64,000 bases of DNA, taken from the NCBI RefSeq assembly GCF_002251855.1, contig NZ_NOXW01000022.1, positions 868,001 to 932,000 of the forward strand. The letters run 5' to 3'. This document shows, one piece after another, positions 48,428 to 57,999 of this stretch (position 1 is the stretch's first letter; each line of letters opens with the position of its first letter). Position numbers and translations under genes: made by a program. The notes under the pieces are model-generated. The model was not told the origin of the DNA and made no database searches. It saw only the letters and a list, made by a program, of their open reading frames with translations. This DNA is from Rhodoferax sp. TH121. GTDB taxonomy: Bacteria; Pseudomonadota; Gammaproteobacteria; Burkholderiales; Burkholderiaceae_C.

Positions 48428-49431
48428 TGTTGGGTGCCGGTGCCTGGGGTACTGCGCTGGCCATCAGTGCGGCACGGGTGCCTTTGGTAGGGCGCACCGT
48501 TACGCTCTGGGCGCGTGACGCTGCGCTGGTGGCAGACATGGCGGCCCAGCGTGAAAACGCTCGCTACCTGCCGGCACAGGCATTGCCTCCCACATTGCAA
48601 CTCAGTGCCCAGCCTCTGGATAGTTTGGTGGCAGCGGTACACGCCAATGACTTGGTCGTTGTGGCCACCCCCATGGCCGCATTGCGCGGCATGCTGAACC
48701 AGCTGCAAGGTCTGTCCGCGCCCGTGGCATGGCTGTGCAAAGGTTTTGAGTCCTCGGTGCAAGGCGCCTACGGCTTGCTAGGCCATGAGGTACAGGTCCA
48801 AGCGGCCCCGCAGTTGCAGGCTGGCGTACTCAGCGGCCCCAGTTTTGCGCAAGAAGTGGCGGCTGGCCAGCCCACGGCCTTGGTTGCCGCCAGTGCACAT
48901 GCGAATGTGCGCGAGGCATTGGTCGCTGCGTTCCATGGCAACTCCTTGCGTGTTTACGCGAATGACGATGTGATTGGCGTGGAAGTGGGCGGTGCCGTGA
49001 AAAACGTGCTCGCCATTGCCACTGGCCTGTGTGACGGATTGCAGCTGGGCCTGAACGCCCGTGCGGCGCTGGTCACGCGTGGCTTGGCCGAAATCACCCG
49101 CTTGGGCCTGGCCCTCGGGGCCAAGCCTGAGACCTTTATGGGACTGAGCGGTCTGGGCGATCTGGTGCTCACCGCCACCGGCGATTTGTCACGCAACCGC
49201 AAGGTGGGACTCGCACTGGCCCAGGGGCAGACGCTGGCGCAAGCCGTGCAGGCTTTGGGCCATGTGGCTGAAGGCGTGTACAGCGCGCGCACCGTGCTGC
49301 AGCGGGCCCAGCACCTCGGGGTGTCCATGCCCATCACCCAGGGGGTGGTGGATCTGCTGGACGGTCGACTCAGCCCTGTGCAGGCGGTCACCACTCTGAT
49401 GGGCCGGGAGCCCACCGTCGAAGGCGCCTAG
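48415..49431 (+). CDS. gpsA: NAD(P)-dependent glycerol-3-phosphate dehydrogenase
   Basis: Reduces dihydroxyacetone phosphate to sn-glycerol-3-phosphate for phospholipid synthesis. The 338-residue protein has the N-terminal NAD loop [12 protein letters not shown], the catalytic Lys in [12 protein letters not shown] and the [11 protein letters not shown] motif. ATG at 48415 is conserved but sits inside repeat copy H with no Shine-Dalgarno. It ends in a four-base overlap with the convergent cphA. Confidence 0.95.
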   Translation: MNIIVLGAGAWGTALAISAARVPLVGRTVTLWARDAALVADMAAQRENARYLPAQALPPTLQLSAQPLDSLVAAVHANDLVVVATPMAALRGMLNQLQGLSAPVAWLCKGFESSVQGAYGLLGHEVQVQAAPQLQAGVLSGPSFAQEVAAGQPTALVAASAHANVREALVAAFHGNSLRVYANDDVIGVEVGGAVKNVLAIATGLCDGLQLGLNARAALVTRGLAEITRLGLALGAKPETFMGLSGLGDLVLTATGDLSRNRKVGLALAQGQTLAQAVQALGHVAEGVYSARTVLQRAQHLGVSMPITQGVVDLLDGRLSPVQAVTTLMGREPTVEGA

Positions 49432-51998
49432 CCTTTTTGCACCTTGGCCGCAATGTGGGCCATGGCTTCTTCCACCTGGTCCACCAGCACCAAGCACAGC
49501 TCGCCGGGCTGGAGCTGGTCCATGGCGGTGTCGATCGCCAAAAACTCGCCAAACACCTCGGAGCGCTTGACGGTGCGCTTGGCATTGGCCAGTCCTTCAC
49601 GCAGCAAGGCAATCACCTCGCCATCGTTGCGCCCCCGCTGGCACTGGTCTTCGAACATCACCACTTCATCAAAGGCATCGCCCAGGATTTCGGTTTGCTG
49701 GCGGATGTCCTGATCGCGCCGGTCGCCCGCGCCGCTGATGACCACGGCCCGGCGCGTAGCGGGCATGGCCTGCACCGCCTGCACCAGCGCCAGCATGGCA
49801 TCGGGGTTGTGGCCATAGTCGGCAATCACGGTGGCACCGCGGTAGTTGAACAGGTTGAAGCGGCCGGCTGCGTTGTGGCTGTCGTTCGAGAAGTTGGCCA
49901 GGCCTTGGCGGATGGTTGCCCAGTCTTGGCCCAAGGCCCAGGCGGCAGCCACGCTGGCCATCACGTTCTCGACCTGGAAACCAATGGTGCCGCCCAGGGT
50001 GATGGGCACATCGGCCAGCGGAATGGACTGCAGCAGCTCGCCCTTGGCAGCAATCAGGTGACCGCCTTCCACAAACACCACCGCATGGCCCTGCGCACGG
50101 TGGGTGGCCATGACTGGATGGTTCTTGTCGGCAGCAAAGAAGGTCACTGCGCCTTTGCATTTGGCTGCCATCGCAGCCACGATGGGGTCCGCCGCGTTGA
50201 GCACGGCGGTGCCGGTGGTGGCCACGTTCTGCACGATAACGCGCTTGAGTACAGCCAGTTCATTCACCGTGGTGATGTAGTTCAGGCCCAGGTGGTCGCC
50301 GCTACCTACGTTGGTGACCACGGCCACATCGCAGCGGTCAAAGGCCAAGCCTTCGCGCAGCACGCCGCCACGCGCGGTTTCCAGCACGGCGGCATCCACA
50401 TCCGGGTGTAGTAGCACGCTGCGTGCGCTCTTGGGGCCGCTGCAGTCGCCGGTGTCAATGGTCTCACCATTGACGTAGACGCCATCGGTATTGGTCATGC
50501 CCACGCGCAGCCCGCTTTGCGTCAGCAAGTGCGAGATCAGGCGCACGGTGGTGGTTTTGCCGTTGGTTCCGGTCACCGCCACGATGGGGATACGGCCGTC
50601 CTGCCCCTTCTTGAACATGCTGGAGATGATGGCCTCGCCCACAGCACGGCCCTTGCCGAAGGAGGGCGAGAGGTGCATGCGCAGACCGGGCGCCGCGTTC
50701 ACTTCCACAATGCCACCGCCTTGTTCTTCCAGCGGTTGCAAGATGCTGTCGCTCACCACGTCCACACCACAAATGTCCAGACCCACCATGTGTGCCGCCG
50801 CAATGGCGCGGGCCGCTACTTCGGGGTGCACATCGTCGGTGACATCGGTGGCGGAGCCGCCGGTGGACAGGTTGGCGTTGTTGCGCAGGTTCACCCGTTG
50901 GCCTTTTTCGGGCACGGAGTCGGCGGTCAGGCCCTGGGTGGCCAGGCAGGCGTGGGCAATATCGTCAAAGCGGATCTTGGTCAGCGAGGTGGCGTGGCCG
51001 GAGCCGCGGCGTGGGTCCTGGTTGACCTGCTCCACCAGCTGGGCAATCGTGTGCACGCCGTCACCCACCACTTTGGGCGGGTCACGCCGGGCCGCTGCGA
51101 CCAGCTTGTCCCCGATCACCAGCAGGCGGAAGTCGTTGCCTGGCATGAAACGTTCGACCAGGATGTCATCGCGGAACTCCCGCGCAGTGGCATACGCCTT
51201 GCGCAACTGGGCCTCGGAGCTGATGTTGACCGTTACGCCCTTGCCCTGGTTGCCATCCAGAGGCTTGACCACCACCGGCAAGCCGATGTCTTGTGCAGCT
51301 TTCCAGGCGTCGTCGGCATCCGACACTGCTCGGCCTTCGGGCACGGGCACACCAGCGGCTGCCAGCAGCTTCTTGGTCAGTTCCTTGTCTTGTGCGATCG
51401 CTTCTGCAATGGCGCTGGTGGCATCCATCTCTGCAGCCTGAATGCGGCGCTGTTTGCTACCCCAACCCAGGCGCACCATGCTGCCTTCGGTCATGCGGCT
51501 GTAGGGAATACCGCGTGCCACAGCCGCGTCCACGATGGAGCCGGTGCTGGGGCCCAAGCGGACGTCCTCGTCGAGTTCGCGCAGCTGTTCCAGTGCGGCT
51601 GGGAGATCGAATGGGGTGTCGTTCAGGGCCGCCACACAGAGTTGCTGGGCCAATTCCAAAGCCAGCTTGCCCACTTCTTCTTCGCTGTACTCCACCACCA
51701 CCTGGAACACATGCTGCTCCACTGTGGGGGTGGTGCAGCTGAAGGTCACCGGGCAACCGGCTTGGGCTTGCAAGCCCAATGTGGCCAGTTCCAATACGCG
51801 CGCCATCGGGACGTGGTCATCGTGGCCTGTGGCCTGGAAGGGGCTTATCTCGGGGAAACGTGCGCGCAAGCGGGTCTCAAACCCTGGCAAAGCTGCAATG
51901 TTGCACTCGTCAGCGCTGCACTCCACCACGGTTTGGATGGCCGTGTGGTGGGTCCACAAATTGGGGCCGCGCAGGGCGCGGATGCGGTTCACTTGCAT
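49428..51998 (-). CDS. cphA: Cyanophycin synthetase, Mur-active paralogue
   Basis: Polymerises aspartate and arginine into cyanophycin, a nitrogen store. The 856-residue protein has an N domain (RALRGPNLW), an ATP-grasp module with DGNQGKG at 248-254 that adds Asp, and a Mur-ligase module with P-loop GTNGKTT at 477-483, [20 protein letters not shown] and a complete C-terminal domain that adds Arg. The N domain lacks the HxxEH motif of its neighbour; the aligned stretch reads [19 protein letters not shown] at 51998 gives the family start. It follows cphA' by seven bases, so they are one operon. Confidence 0.93.
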   Translation of the reverse strand: MQVNRIRALRGPNLWTHHTAIQTVVECSADECNIAALPGFETRLRARFPEISPFQATGHDDHVPMARVLELATLGLQAQAGCPVTFSCTTPTVEQHVFQVVVEYSEEEVGKLALELAQQLCVAALNDTPFDLPAALEQLRELDEDVRLGPSTGSIVDAAVARGIPYSRMTEGSMVRLGWGSKQRRIQAAEMDATSAIAEAIAQDKELTKKLLAAAGVPVPEGRAVSDADDAWKAAQDIGLPVVVKPLDGNQGKGVTVNISSEAQLRKAYATAREFRDDILVERFMPGNDFRLLVIGDKLVAAARRDPPKVVGDGVHTIAQLVEQVNQDPRRGSGHATSLTKIRFDDIAHACLATQGLTADSVPEKGQRVNLRNNANLSTGGSATDVTDDVHPEVAARAIAAAHMVGLDICGVDVVSDSILQPLEEQGGGIVEVNAAPGLRMHLSPSFGKGRAVGEAIISSMFKKGQDGRIPIVAVTGTNGKTTTVRLISHLLTQSGLRVGMTNTDGVYVNGETIDTGDCSGPKSARSVLLHPDVDAAVLETARGGVLREGLAFDRCDVAVVTNVGSGDHLGLNYITTVNELAVLKRVIVQNVATTGTAVLNAADPIVAAMAAKCKGAVTFFAADKNHPVMATHRAQGHAVVFVEGGHLIAAKGELLQSIPLADVPITLGGTIGFQVENVMASVAAAWALGQDWATIRQGLANFSNDSHNAAGRFNLFNYRGATVIADYGHNPDAMLALVQAVQAMPATRRAVVISGAGDRRDQDIRQQTEILGDAFDEVVMFEDQCQRGRNDGEVIALLREGLANAKRTVKRSEVFGEFLAIDTAMDQLQPGELCLVLVDQVEEAMAHIAAKVQKG

Positions 51999-52005
51999 GG
52001 AGGGC

Positions 52006-54180
52006 TCAGTAGGGAGTTTTCTTGGGGTTGGAATCGAAGGTGCGCAGTCCGGCTGCAATCAGCTCGACCGGTATGTTCAGCGCCCATGCGGCGGCCACGG
52101 CGGCCATCACCAGTTCGGGCTGGGCAGCTTTCACCGGGTTCAGGGTGTTCAGCGGCAACAGGGCGATCTCTTCGGCCTGCTGGGCCAGCACGACTTCGCC
52201 GTTGCGGACAAACACCACTTTTTCACCAGCAGCCCGATGTGCCACCAGGGTCGGGTGTTGTGCATCGGGGGCATAAAAAATGACCTTGCCGTCGCACAAC
52301 TCCGCCAGCTCCACCACCTGCGGGTCGCTAGCATTGAGCACGGCAGTGCCGCTGGGCAGCACAACGTCCACTTGGGTGCGGGTGACCTTGAAGGCTTGCT
52401 CAGCGTCCTGAATGTCGTACTGCTGGAGGTCCTCAGTCCAGCCCACATTGGTGACCACGCCCACGGCACAGCGGTCGTAGGCCAGGCCTTCACCCAATAT
52501 CATGGCGCTGCTGTTTTCAAATACGGCAGCCTGCACCGAGCGGTTAATCAGCAGGCGCTGACTAGGCTCCCAGCGGGCACAGTCGGTAGCAACCACGCGG
52601 CGGCCATCGAGGTACAGGCCTTCGCTGCAGGCCAGGCCCACATGGCGGCCGCTGATGTGCACCAGCCAAGCCACCAAGCGCGCCAGGCGACCGGTATTTT
52701 GGGTGCCAGTGATGCCGATGACGGGAATGCGACCATCTGCCTGCGGTTCAAACAGGTGTTCGACAATGGCCTTGCCCACATTGCGAGGGGTGCCTATGGC
52801 TGGTTTGATGTGGAACAGCAGGCCGGGGCTGGCATTCACCTCAATCACAGCGCCACGCTGGGCTTTCAGGGGGCGGCTGCAATCGTCCAGGACCATGTCG
52901 ATGCCAGCAATATCCAGGCCCACCACGCGGGCGGCCAGTGCAGCGGCGGCGGCGACCGTGGGGTGGACTTCGTCCGTCACATCCCAGGCCACATTGCCGT
53001 TGCGCTGAATCAGCACCCTGCGGCCGGCAGCAGGCACGCTGTCGGGGGTCAGCCCGGCGCGGCGCAGCTCCAGCTGCACTTCGGGGCTTTTCTCCGGTTC
53101 GATGGGCGACAGCGGAAGTTCTTCGGCCTCCCCCCGGCGCGGGTCGGTATTGATTTGGGCATTGACCAGGGCCGTGACGGTGGATTGGCCATCACCGACG
53201 ACCCAGGCCGATTCGCCCCGGGCCGCAGCCACGACCCGCTTGCCTACCACCAGCAATCGGTGTTCGTTGCCTGGAATGAACTGCTCGACGATGACGCTGC
53301 CGCCACTTTGTTCCTTGGCCACATAGAAGGCTGTTTCCACACTGGCTTGGTCCGACAGGTCCAGCGTGACGCCACGGCCATGGTTGCCGTCATACGGCTT
53401 GATGGCCACAGGCAAACCGATGTCCTGGGCCGCTTCCCATGCAGCTTCAGGGGAGTTGACGAGTGTGCCCTCCGGCACCGGCACACCGCAGGCCTTGAGC
53501 AAGCTTTTGGTCAGGTCCTTGTCGCTCGCAATTTCTTCGGCAATGGCGCTGGTCTGGTCGGTCTCGGCGGTCCAGATGCGGCGCTGGGCAATGCCGTAAC
53601 CCAGTTGCACCAAGTTGCCCTCGGTCAGGCGGATGTGGGGAATGCTGCGGTCAGTGGCCGCATCCACGATGTTGGAGGTGCTTGGCCCCAGGCACAGCGA
53701 ATCCACCATCTCGCGCAGCACCGTGAGTTGTGCTTCGAGGTCGTAGGGGGTGTTGTTGATAGCGGCGACGACCAAATCCCGGGCCACCACCAAGGCCGCC
53801 CGCCCAACCTGCTCCTGCCGGGTGCGGAAGGCCACCTTGTACACGCCGCGCTGGGAGGTCTGGCGGGCTTTGCCAAAGCTGGTTTGCATGCCAGCCAGGT
53901 TCTGGATTTCCAGCGTGACATGCTCCACGATATGGGCGGCCCAAGTACCTTCCTGCAGGCGCTGCAAAAAACCGCCGCGCACGCCCGGGCTGCATTTGTG
54001 TTCGATCAGGCCCGGCAGCCAGCCGGTCAGCCGTTCGTAAAAGCCGGGCAGGGTGTTCGAGGGGTGGTCTTCCAGGCTGCCAATGTCCAGCCAGGCCTCG
54101 ATGACGGGGCGGTACGTCCAGATATTGGGACCGCGCAAGTAGGTTACCCGGAGAATGTCGATGTTTTTCTTGGCTGTCAT
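52006..54180 (-). CDS. Cyanophycin synthetase-like paralogue CphA', degenerate Mur module
   Basis: A 724-residue relative of CphA. The N domain keeps HIVEH at residues 83-87, an HxxEH metal motif. The ATP-grasp module is intact (DGNHGRGV from 264, IEVNASPG). The Mur module is not: the P-loop is GTQNTGR at 492-498 with Thr496 in place of Lys, ETARGG reads ENSSAM, DHLG reads EDLQ, and the protein stops at DSNPKKTPY, lacking the C-terminal Mur domain of about 130 residues. It is expected to add Asp or join dipeptides, not to add Arg. ATG at 54180 is the conserved start. Confidence 0.88.
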   Translation of the reverse strand: MTAKKNIDILRVTYLRGPNIWTYRPVIEAWLDIGSLEDHPSNTLPGFYERLTGWLPGLIEHKCSPGVRGGFLQRLQEGTWAAHIVEHVTLEIQNLAGMQTSFGKARQTSQRGVYKVAFRTRQEQVGRAALVVARDLVVAAINNTPYDLEAQLTVLREMVDSLCLGPSTSNIVDAATDRSIPHIRLTEGNLVQLGYGIAQRRIWTAETDQTSAIAEEIASDKDLTKSLLKACGVPVPEGTLVNSPEAAWEAAQDIGLPVAIKPYDGNHGRGVTLDLSDQASVETAFYVAKEQSGGSVIVEQFIPGNEHRLLVVGKRVVAAARGESAWVVGDGQSTVTALVNAQINTDPRRGEAEELPLSPIEPEKSPEVQLELRRAGLTPDSVPAAGRRVLIQRNGNVAWDVTDEVHPTVAAAAALAARVVGLDIAGIDMVLDDCSRPLKAQRGAVIEVNASPGLLFHIKPAIGTPRNVGKAIVEHLFEPQADGRIPVIGITGTQNTGRLARLVAWLVHISGRHVGLACSEGLYLDGRRVVATDCARWEPSQRLLINRSVQAAVFENSSAMILGEGLAYDRCAVGVVTNVGWTEDLQQYDIQDAEQAFKVTRTQVDVVLPSGTAVLNASDPQVVELAELCDGKVIFYAPDAQHPTLVAHRAAGEKVVFVRNGEVVLAQQAEEIALLPLNTLNPVKAAQPELVMAAVAAAWALNIPVELIAAGLRTFDSNPKKTPY

Positions 54181-54329
54181 GGCTGTATGAGGTGGGGCGG
54201 TGCACCATTGTGACGCGGCGCGCGTTATGTATTTTCGCTCAGCCCCCGTGTTGTGTAACGGATTTGTTCTCGGCGCCTTGGCGCGCAGATGACGCAAAAT
54301 CCCGAGTTAAACCTTTTCCCTAGAAGTAG
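54181..54329. promoter_or_regulatory. Divergent control region of the cyanophycin locus
   Basis: 149 bases between cphA' (minus) and the ABC transporter gene (plus), so both promoters should lie here. I see no convincing -35/-10 pair. A short inverted repeat GCGCC-TT-GGCGC lies at 54273-54284; its meaning is unclear. Confidence 0.4.
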
Positions 54330-56591
54330 ATGACCCCTGACGCCCTTGCTGTTTCTGTGCTGCCCGGAGAGCTCGCTCCGCAATGGCGGGCCACTGTGCA
54401 GCAGCAGCTGCACCCCCGAGAGAACGTATTGGCCTCGCTGGAGGTTGACCTAGATACGCAGCTGCGCTTTGTCAAAGGCTTGGTGCTGGTGACCAGCCAG
54501 CGTTTGCTGAGCCAGTCTGGCCCCGGCGCACCGTGGCGCTCCTGGCCATTGCAGGCTGGCCAGAGCTTGCACCACCATGACCACGCAGGTGTGGGCCATC
54601 TTGATTTGCAAGATGCCAGTGGCCAGCTGGCGACTTGGCGTTTCACATTGGGTCAAAACCTGCACGCGCTGCGCCTGGTAGACCAGTTTCAGGCACAACT
54701 GGAAAGCACCGTGTCGGGCCGTCCGCTGGTGCAGGCGCCTACCCAGGTTTGCCCCAGCTGCAAAGCGCCGCTGGAGCCGGAGCAGGAAGAGTGTCCCGTC
54801 TGTACCAAAGTGGTTCATACACCACCTAGCACCTGGACCCTGTTTCGCCTGTGGCGCTTTGCCAAGCCTTACCAAGGCCAATTGTTGTTGGGCTTTGTCC
54901 TCACCTTGCTGGGCACGGCTGCCAGTCTGGTGCCGCCTTACCTGACCATGCCACTCATGGACAATGTGCTGATCCCGTTCCAGAACGGGCAAACCATCGA
55001 TCCCATGCTGGTGGCGCTGTACATGGGAGGGTTGCTGGGCTCGGCGGTGCTGGCCTGGGTCTTGAGCTGGGCCAAGACTTACATCTTGGCGCTGGTGTCC
55101 GAACGCATTGGTGCCGACCTGCGCACCACGACCTACGAACACTTGCTGCGTCTCTCGCTGGAATACTTTGGCGGCAAGCGCACGGGCGACCTGATGTCGC
55201 GCATTGGCAGTGAGAGTGACCGCATCTGTGTGTTCCTGTCCCTGCACCTGCTGGACTTTGCCACCGACGTGATCATGCTCACCATGACCGCGGTCATTCT
55301 GTTTTCGATCAATCCCTGGCTGGCGTTGGTGACCCTGGTGCCGCTCCCCTTTATTGCCTGGATGATCCACTTTGTGCGCGACCGCCTGCGCACCGGCTTC
55401 GAAAAAATTGACCGCGTCTGGGGCGAAGTGACCAATGTGCTGGCCGACACCATCCCCGGTGTGCGTGTGGTCAAGGCCTTTGCGCAGGAAAAACGGGAGG
55501 CTACGCGCTTCCGCGAGGCCAACAAGCACAACCTGGCAGTGAACGACCGCATCAACAAGATCTGGTCGCTGTTCTCGCCCAGCGTGTCCTTTTTGACCGA
55601 ACTGGGCTTGTTGGTGGTGTGGGCTTTTGGCATCTGGCAGGTCTCGCGGGGCGAGATCACGGTGGGCGTGTTGACGGCCTTTATTGCCTATATCAGTCGC
55701 TTCTATGGCCGGCTCGACTCCATGAGCCGCATCGTCTCGGTCACACAGAAATCGGCCTCGGCCGCCAAGCGCATCTTCGACATCCTGGACCACGTCTCCA
55801 GCGTGCCCGAACCCGCCAAGCCCGTCCCCATGGGCAAGGTGCAAGGCAGCATTGAGGTGCGCGATGTGGGCTTTCGCTATGGCAACCGCGAGGTCAACCG
55901 CGGCATCTGCCTGAAGATCGCGCCCGGCGAGATGGTGGGCCTGGTGGGCCACAGCGGCTCGGGCAAAAGCACGCTGGTCAACCTGATTTGCCGTTTCTAC
56001 GATGTGTCCGAGGGGGCCATCCTGGTCGACGGGGTGGACATCCGCTCCTACGCCATCTCCGACTACCGCCAGAACATCGGTTTGGTACTGCAGGAGCCTT
56101 TCCTCTTCTTCGGCACCATTGCGGACAACATCGCCTACGGCAAGCCCGACGCCACGCGCGCCGAGATCATCGCCGCCGCCCGCGCAGCCCATGCGCATGA
56201 GTTCATCCTGCGCCTGCCCCAAGGCTATGACTCCATGGTCGGCGAGCGCGGCCAGGGTCTTTCGGGTGGCGAGCGTCAGCGCATCTCGATTGCGCGCGCG
56301 CTGCTGATTGACCCGCGCATCCTGATCCTCGACGAGGCCACTTCCTCGGTGGATTCCGAGACCGAGAAGGAAATCCAGAGGGCGTTGGAAAACCTAGTGC
56401 AAGGCCGCACCACCATCGCCATCGCCCACCGCCTGTCCACGTTGCACCGAGCCGACCGCCTGGTGGTGCTGGACCGGGGCAAGGTGGTGGAGGAGGGGAC
56501 GCACGACGCGTTGATGGCCGCCGAGGGCGCGTATTACAACCTCTACCAAGCCCAGGCCCGTAACAACACAATGCTGGAGGAGTCGGCATGA
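54330..56591 (+). CDS. Cyanophycin-linked ABC exporter with N-terminal zinc-ribbon domain
   Basis: A 753-residue half-transporter. Residues 1-135 look like a PH-like domain (LVLVTSQRLL), followed by a zinc ribbon with Cys 141/144/155/158 (CPSC ... CPVC). The exporter has six membrane helices (about 175-470) and a nucleotide-binding domain with Walker A GHSGSGKST at 540-548, LSGGERQRISIARALL and LDEATSSVD. The extra cytosolic N-terminus is unusual for ABCB-type exporters. It overlaps the DUF1854 gene by four bases and diverges from cphA', suggesting a role in the same system. The substrate is unknown. Confidence 0.9.
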   Translation: MTPDALAVSVLPGELAPQWRATVQQQLHPRENVLASLEVDLDTQLRFVKGLVLVTSQRLLSQSGPGAPWRSWPLQAGQSLHHHDHAGVGHLDLQDASGQLATWRFTLGQNLHALRLVDQFQAQLESTVSGRPLVQAPTQVCPSCKAPLEPEQEECPVCTKVVHTPPSTWTLFRLWRFAKPYQGQLLLGFVLTLLGTAASLVPPYLTMPLMDNVLIPFQNGQTIDPMLVALYMGGLLGSAVLAWVLSWAKTYILALVSERIGADLRTTTYEHLLRLSLEYFGGKRTGDLMSRIGSESDRICVFLSLHLLDFATDVIMLTMTAVILFSINPWLALVTLVPLPFIAWMIHFVRDRLRTGFEKIDRVWGEVTNVLADTIPGVRVVKAFAQEKREATRFREANKHNLAVNDRINKIWSLFSPSVSFLTELGLLVVWAFGIWQVSRGEITVGVLTAFIAYISRFYGRLDSMSRIVSVTQKSASAAKRIFDILDHVSSVPEPAKPVPMGKVQGSIEVRDVGFRYGNREVNRGICLKIAPGEMVGLVGHSGSGKSTLVNLICRFYDVSEGAILVDGVDIRSYAISDYRQNIGLVLQEPFLFFGTIADNIAYGKPDATRAEIIAAARAAHAHEFILRLPQGYDSMVGERGQGLSGGERQRISIARALLIDPRILILDEATSSVDSETEKEIQRALENLVQGRTTIAIAHRLSTLHRADRLVVLDRGKVVEEGTHDALMAAEGAYYNLYQAQARNNTMLEESA

Positions 56592-57079
56592 GCGCCCTGT
56601 ACACGGTGACGGCCAGCCGTTTTGCGCTGGAGCGCACCCCGTTTGGAAAACTGGTGCTGACCAACGAAGCCGGTGAGCGCTTCGAGGGCGTGGTTCCGGT
56701 GCGTGCATTCCCTATCCAGTCGCCGGATGATGGCATTTCGCTGGTCAACACCGACGGCAAGGAAGTGGCCTGGGTGGACCAACTGGCCGATGTGCCCCAG
56801 CCCGCGCAGGACCTGATTCGCGCAGAGCTCACCACCCGTGAGTTCATGCCGGAGATTGCGCGCATTGTGTCGGTCACCAGCTATTCCACGCCTTGTACCT
56901 GGGCGGTAGAGACGGACCGTGGCAACACCGAATTCGTGTTGCGCGGGGACGAGGACATACGCCGCATTGGCAAGAACAACGGCCTGCTGATCGCTGATGC
57001 GCACGGCATCCAGTACCTGGTGCGCGACCAGTTCGCGCTGGACACGCACAGCAAAAAAATCCTGGACCGCTTCCTGTAG
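56588..57079 (+). CDS. DUF1854 protein linked to cyanophycin locus
   Basis: A 163-residue cytosolic protein of the DUF1854 family (FGKLVLTNEAGERFEG, VRAFPIQSPDDG, VTSYSTPCTWAVETDRG). I recall that homologues are often found beside cyanophycin synthetases in betaproteobacteria. Function is unknown. It overlaps the ABC exporter by four bases (ATGA), so the two are made together and may interact. There is no signal peptide or metal motif. Confidence 0.85.
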   Translation: MSALYTVTASRFALERTPFGKLVLTNEAGERFEGVVPVRAFPIQSPDDGISLVNTDGKEVAWVDQLADVPQPAQDLIRAELTTREFMPEIARIVSVTSYSTPCTWAVETDRGNTEFVLRGDEDIRRIGKNNGLLIADAHGIQYLVRDQFALDTHSKKILDRFL

Positions 57080-57190
57080 GGTGTTGTTTCCAAGTCAGTG
57101 TGCGCTCGCACCGGCCCGTGCTTGCGGTACATTTTGGGGCTGATGCCAGCGCGGCCGTGCGCTGCAGCCCAGAACAGAAAGCACTGACCC

Positions 57191-57763
57191 ATGTCCACTC
57201 TGTCGATAACCTCATACCGCACCTCCACTTTCCGCAAGCTCCACTTGGCGGGTGCCTCGGCGGCCTGTGTAGTGTTGTTATCAGGTTGTGCCATCTGGCC
57301 CAAAGCCCTGACCTTCTGGGGCGACACCGAGCCCGTCGCAGCGGACACCAGTACCCAGCCCGCCGCCAGTGCCCCCAGCGCAGCCGCATCGGCCCCCGTG
57401 GAGACTGCGCCTGTGGTGACCAGCAGCCCGGTGATGGAGCCTGCCAAGGCTGACGTGGCGCCCATGGCCAGCCTGCCGCCAGAGCCTGCACCGGTTGCAC
57501 CGGTCAAGCCTGCAGGCCCTGTGAAGATGGAGCGGGGCTACTACATCAACGTTGGTTTGTTTGCGGTGCCCAGCAATGGCAGCAATGCCTTTCAGAAACT
57601 GGAGAAAGCAGGTTTGCCTGCCTACACCGAATTGCTGGAAACCAATGTGGGCAAGCTCACCCGTGTGCGCGTGGGCGCCTTCCCCACCAAGGCCAAGGCC
57701 GACGCTGCGGCCAAAAAAATACGTAGCTTGCAGCTCGAGGCCATCGTCTTCCGCCACAAATAA
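57191..57763 (+). CDS. SPOR-domain lipoprotein
   Basis: A 190-residue lipoprotein: signal with lipobox LSGC (Cys about 33), an Ala/Pro/Val-rich linker (about 45-110) and a C-terminal SPOR domain (about 115-190, YYINVGLFAVPSNG and VRVGAFPTKAKA) that binds denuded peptidoglycan at the septum. It probably acts in the envelope at cell division. It follows the DUF1854 gene by 111 bases and ends at a terminator, so it is likely a separate unit. Confidence 0.85.
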   Translation: MSTLSITSYRTSTFRKLHLAGASAACVVLLSGCAIWPKALTFWGDTEPVAADTSTQPAASAPSAAASAPVETAPVVTSSPVMEPAKADVAPMASLPPEPAPVAPVKPAGPVKMERGYYINVGLFAVPSNGSNAFQKLEKAGLPAYTELLETNVGKLTRVRVGAFPTKAKADAAAKKIRSLQLEAIVFRHK

Positions 57764-57766
57764 AAC

Positions 57767-57790
57767 AAGGGGCCCAACGGCCCCTTTTTT
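57767..57790 (+). terminator. Rho-independent terminator after the SPOR gene
   Basis: AAGGGGCC (57767-57774) pairs with GGCCCCTT (57779-57786) around CAAC, followed by T to 57790. It starts three bases past the stop codon. Confidence 0.88.
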
Positions 57791-57999
57791 CTTGCGACTC
57801 CAGGGTGTGCCTCACACCCTCGTGGGCTATGCAGGTCATCGCTTTTGCAGCCCATGCCCGCACCCGCACGTTTGCTGCGGCGATGTCACCAAAACTTCAT
57901 TCCCGTTTCACCCCTCCGACTTATTCACTCTTCAGACTCCGCGGTCGTTGTGTCTTGTCCTGATATGACTTTTTAAACCGCAATCAATTGGAGTATGGA

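Noticed and set aside
51535..54213. Very long open frame on the plus strand opposite the cyanophycin genes
   Set aside because: It mirrors the codon structure of cphA' and cphA in high-GC DNA, has no family resemblance and no start context; it is a shadow frame.
54273..54284. GCGCC-TT-GGCGC as an operator of the cyanophycin locus
   Set aside because: Five-base GC arms are expected by chance at this GC content; it is mentioned only as part of the control region.
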